A stretch of 64,000 bases of DNA from CAWBFD01 sp963788115 (lineage in GTDB: Bacteria > Actinomycetota > Thermoleophilia > Solirubrobacterales > 70-9). The notes beneath the pieces were generated by a model that was not told where the DNA came from, did not search any database, and saw only the letters and a program-made list of their open reading frames with translations. Every line of letters starts with the position of its first letter. Position 1 is the stretch's first letter. The translations under genes and the position numbers were made by a program. The stretch covers positions 1,550,001 through 1,614,000 of the forward strand of contig CAWBFD010000004.1 in NCBI GenBank assembly GCA_963788115.1. Reading direction: 5' to 3'. This document shows, piece by piece, positions 62,270 through 64,000 of the stretch.

Positions 62270-62701
62270 TCAGCGCCCGCTCGAGCCGAACCCGGCGGCG
62301 CCGCGGGTGCTCACCGCCAACTCGGTCGCCTCGACGGCCTCGACCTCAGCGAACGGAGCCACCAGGAGCTGGGCGATGCGGTCGCCGGCCGCGACCTCGA
62401 ACGCGTCCCTGGGATCCGTGTTCAGCAGCAGCACCCGCAACTCGCCGCGGTAGCCGGAGTCGATCAAGCCCGGGGCGTTGACCAGGGCGATGCCATGCCT
62501 GTCGGCGAGGCCGGAGCGGGGCAGCACCAGCCCGGCGTGGCCGGCCGGGATCTCGACCGCGACCCCGGTGCCGACGCTGGCGCGCTCGCCGGGTCCGATG
62601 GTTGCGTCCTCGGCCGCGAACAGATCGAGACCCGCGTCGCCGTCGTGGGCGCGGGTCGGAAGGGTCGCGGTGCCGATCAGGCGCCTGACGCGCAGATCCA
62701 C
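62270..62701 (-). CDS. dut: dUTP diphosphatase
   Basis: Trimeric dUTPase hydrolysing dUTP to dUMP and PPi. The five motifs are in place in 143 residues: HDGDAGLDLFA (I), PRSGLADRHGI (II), GLIDSGYRGELRV (III), GDRIAQLLVAPF (IV) and RGAAGFGSSG (V). The start MDLRVRRLIGTATLP is clear. The gene converges on gatD with six bases between stops and lies downstream of hflX on the minus strand (11 bases), perhaps in one transcript. Confidence 0.96.
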   Translation of the reverse strand: MDLRVRRLIGTATLPTRAHDGDAGLDLFAAEDATIGPGERASVGTGVAVEIPAGHAGLVLPRSGLADRHGIALVNAPGLIDSGYRGELRVLLLNTDPRDAFEVAAGDRIAQLLVAPFAEVEAVEATELAVSTRGAAGFGSSGR

Positions 62702-62712
62702 GGCGTCGCAGA

Positions 62713-64000
62713 CTAGCCGGGGGCCCGGGGCCCCTCGAGCGCTGCGGCGCCGCTGCGGTCCCCGTTCACCGCAAACTCCGCGAACCGATGGATGAGTGCG
62801 GCGGGGACCCGGGCGCGCACCAGCACGCCCTCGGCACGGTCCTCCCGCTCGAGGTCGCCCGCGAGGCGGTGCAGCTCCGACAGGGTCGCCCCCTCGGAGT
62901 AGGGCAGCAGGAGCTCGACCGGTCGGAGCGTCTCCTCGAACGCCGCGGCGATCCGATCGCGAAGACCGTCGAGGGCCTCACCGGTTTCCGCCGAGACGGC
63001 GATCGCGTCGCGAGCGCCGACGAGCAATTCGCGGCGGGCGTCTTCGTCGAGCAGGTCGAGCTTGTTGTAGACGAGCAGGCGTGGGCGGTCATCGGCGCCG
63101 ATCTCCTCGAGCACGGCGTCGACCGCCGCGATCGCTCCTTGCCTCGAGGCGGGCGGCTCCGAAGCGTCAACCACATGCACGATCAAGTCGGCGAGCCGGG
63201 TCTCCTCGAGCGTCGCCTTGAACGCGTCCACCAGCTGGTGAGGGAGCTTGCGGATGAAGCCGACGGTGTCGGTGATCAGGTAATCGCGGCCCTGGTGGCG
63301 GTACGAGCGGGTGGTCGGATCGAGGGTGTGGAAGAGCCTCTCCCCCACACCGACGCCCGCGCCGGTGAGCGCGTTGACGAGGGTCGACTTGCCGGCGTTG
63401 GTGTAACCGGCGAGGGCGATCGTGGGCAGCGGTGAGGCCTCGCGCCCCTGCCGCATGACCGAGCGGTTGCGCTCCAGCCGGCCCAGACGGCGCCGCAGGG
63501 TGGCGATCCGATCGCGGGCGAGCCGGCGGTCGGTCTCGATCTGCGACTCGCCGGGGCCCCGGGTGCCGATCCCGCCGTCCATCCGCCCCGCGCCGAGTCG
63601 CTCCAGATGGGTCCAGAGGCCGCGCATCCGCGCCAGGTTGTATTCGAGTTGCGCCAGCTCGACCTGGAGCTTGCCTTCGGCTGTGTGCGCGTGGTCGGCG
63701 AAGATGTCGAGGATCACGGCCGTCCGATCGATCACCGGCACCCCGAGGTAAGCCTCGAGGTTGCGCTCCTGGCGTGGGGCGAGCTCGTCGTCGGAAGCCA
63801 CGAGGTTCGCGTCGGCTCGCGCGATCTCGCGACGGAGCTCGGCGAGCTTGCCGCGGCCGAGGTAGCGGTTGGGGTCAGGCGCCGGCCGCACCTGGACCAT
63901 CTCGCCGGCGGTGGCTACGCCCGCGGTGCGGAGCAGTTCCTTGAGCTCGGCCAGCGGATCCCCGTCGGCCGGCGTGGATTCGGCGACGCCGATCGCAAGG
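62713..64000 (-). CDS. hflX: GTPase HflX (5' end beyond the window)
   Basis: HflX is a ribosome-associated GTPase that splits stalled or heat-damaged 70S ribosomes. The visible 429 codons include the N-terminal domain RYLGRGKLAELRREIARADA and LVASDDELAPRQERNLEAYL, the helical linker VELAQLEYNLARMRGLWTHL and GIGTRGPGESQIETDRRLA, and the G domain with G1 AGYTNAGKSTLVN, G3 DTVGF, G4 YNKLDL and G5-like SAETG. The frame stays open to the window edge (LKELLRTAGVATAGE precedes an internal ATG at 63900), so the true start lies beyond 64000. The dut gene follows. Confidence 0.95.
   Translation of the reverse strand, partial: LAIGVAESTPADGDPLAELKELLRTAGVATAGEMVQVRPAPDPNRYLGRGKLAELRREIARADANLVASDDELAPRQERNLEAYLGVPVIDRTAVILDIFADHAHTAEGKLQVELAQLEYNLARMRGLWTHLERLGAGRMDGGIGTRGPGESQIETDRRLARDRIATLRRRLGRLERNRSVMRQGREASPLPTIALAGYTNAGKSTLVNALTGAGVGVGERLFHTLDPTTRSYRHQGRDYLITDTVGFIRKLPHQLVDAFKATLEETRLADLIVHVVDASEPPASRQGAIAAVDAVLEEIGADDRPRLLVYNKLDLLDEDARRELLVGARDAIAVSAETGEALDGLRDRIAAAFEETLRPVELLLPYSEGATLSELHRLAGDLEREDRAEGVLVRARVPAALIHRFAEFAVNGDRSGAAALEGPRAPG

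Noticed and set aside
1..64000. tRNA, rRNA, CRISPR array, prophage or IS transposase
   Set aside because: I looked for T-loop signatures, regularly spaced direct repeats and transposase or integrase motifs on both strands and found none that could be supported.

Overview
The window is a very GC-rich, gene-dense chromosomal segment. The gene set points to an actinobacterium, most likely class Thermoleophilia (Solirubrobacterales or a relative): actinobacterial SepF, MurT/GatD, WS/DGAT, an F420/flavin LLM oxidoreductase, a GarA/MerR cluster, many GTG/TTG starts and many apparently leaderless promoters. The lineage is an inference from gene content; no rRNA or tRNA gene was seen. No phage, insertion sequence with a transposase, or CRISPR array is present. 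The accessory content is short palindromic repeats.

Layout. 1-3.6 kb: histidine operon (end of hisD, hisB, hisH, hisA, a small conserved gene, hisF). hisF is split by a short repeat inserted just after catalytic Asp130. 3.6-8.2 kb: PQQ-type propeller protein, CCA-type nucleotidyltransferase, then pgeF-yggS-sepF. 8.3-20.5 kb: a tightly overlapping housekeeping run: proC-yggT-lspA-rluA-like, rpsB-tsf-pyrH-frr, uppS-cdsA, nfo (opposite strand), dxr-rseP and an acyl-CoA synthetase. 20.5-30.9 kb: secreted Ig-like protein, ispG, proS, pgsA, then an RsiG-like c-di-GMP anti-sigma, a zinc-ribbon/FHA protein and a MerR regulator, followed by SRPBCC, AGPS-like oxidase, an anti-sigma-like membrane protein and a hotdog thioesterase. 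30.9-37.4 kb: nadE, nagZ-like GH3, AlkZ-like glycosylase, multicopper oxidase and a cupredoxin.

37.5-43.5 kb is a minus-strand nitrogen operon read amtB, glnB, an unrecognised gene, a flotillin, glnA. The tyrosines normally modified on PII (residue 51) and glutamine synthetase (E. coli Tyr397) are Ala and Phe here, so the usual uridylylation/adenylylation cascade cannot act on these two proteins as encoded. 43.6-52.9 kb: LLM oxidoreductase, ChbG-like deacetylase, WS/DGAT, a c-di-AMP riboswitch upstream of an RlpA-like secreted protein, ccdA and thioredoxin-TPR, YqgE, DHFR-like, an ECF sigma with a membrane partner. 53-55.2 kb: SigB/F-type sigma factor facing an rsbV-rsbW pair (partner switching). 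55.3-58.3 kb: small membrane and stress proteins, a peroxiredoxin and a lipoprotein cyclophilin. 58.5-64 kb: lipid kinase, murT, a methyltransferase, gatD (peptidoglycan amidation), dut and hflX (cut by the window end).

The most unusual features are: (i) at least four families of about 50-100 bp palindromic repeats in gaps, one of which interrupts hisF; (ii) the nitrogen operon with its unknown gene and flotillin and the lost modification tyrosines; (iii) a single-motif RsiG-like protein embedded in the GarA/MerR neighbourhood; (iv) an SD-hairpin-AUG arrangement ahead of sepF.
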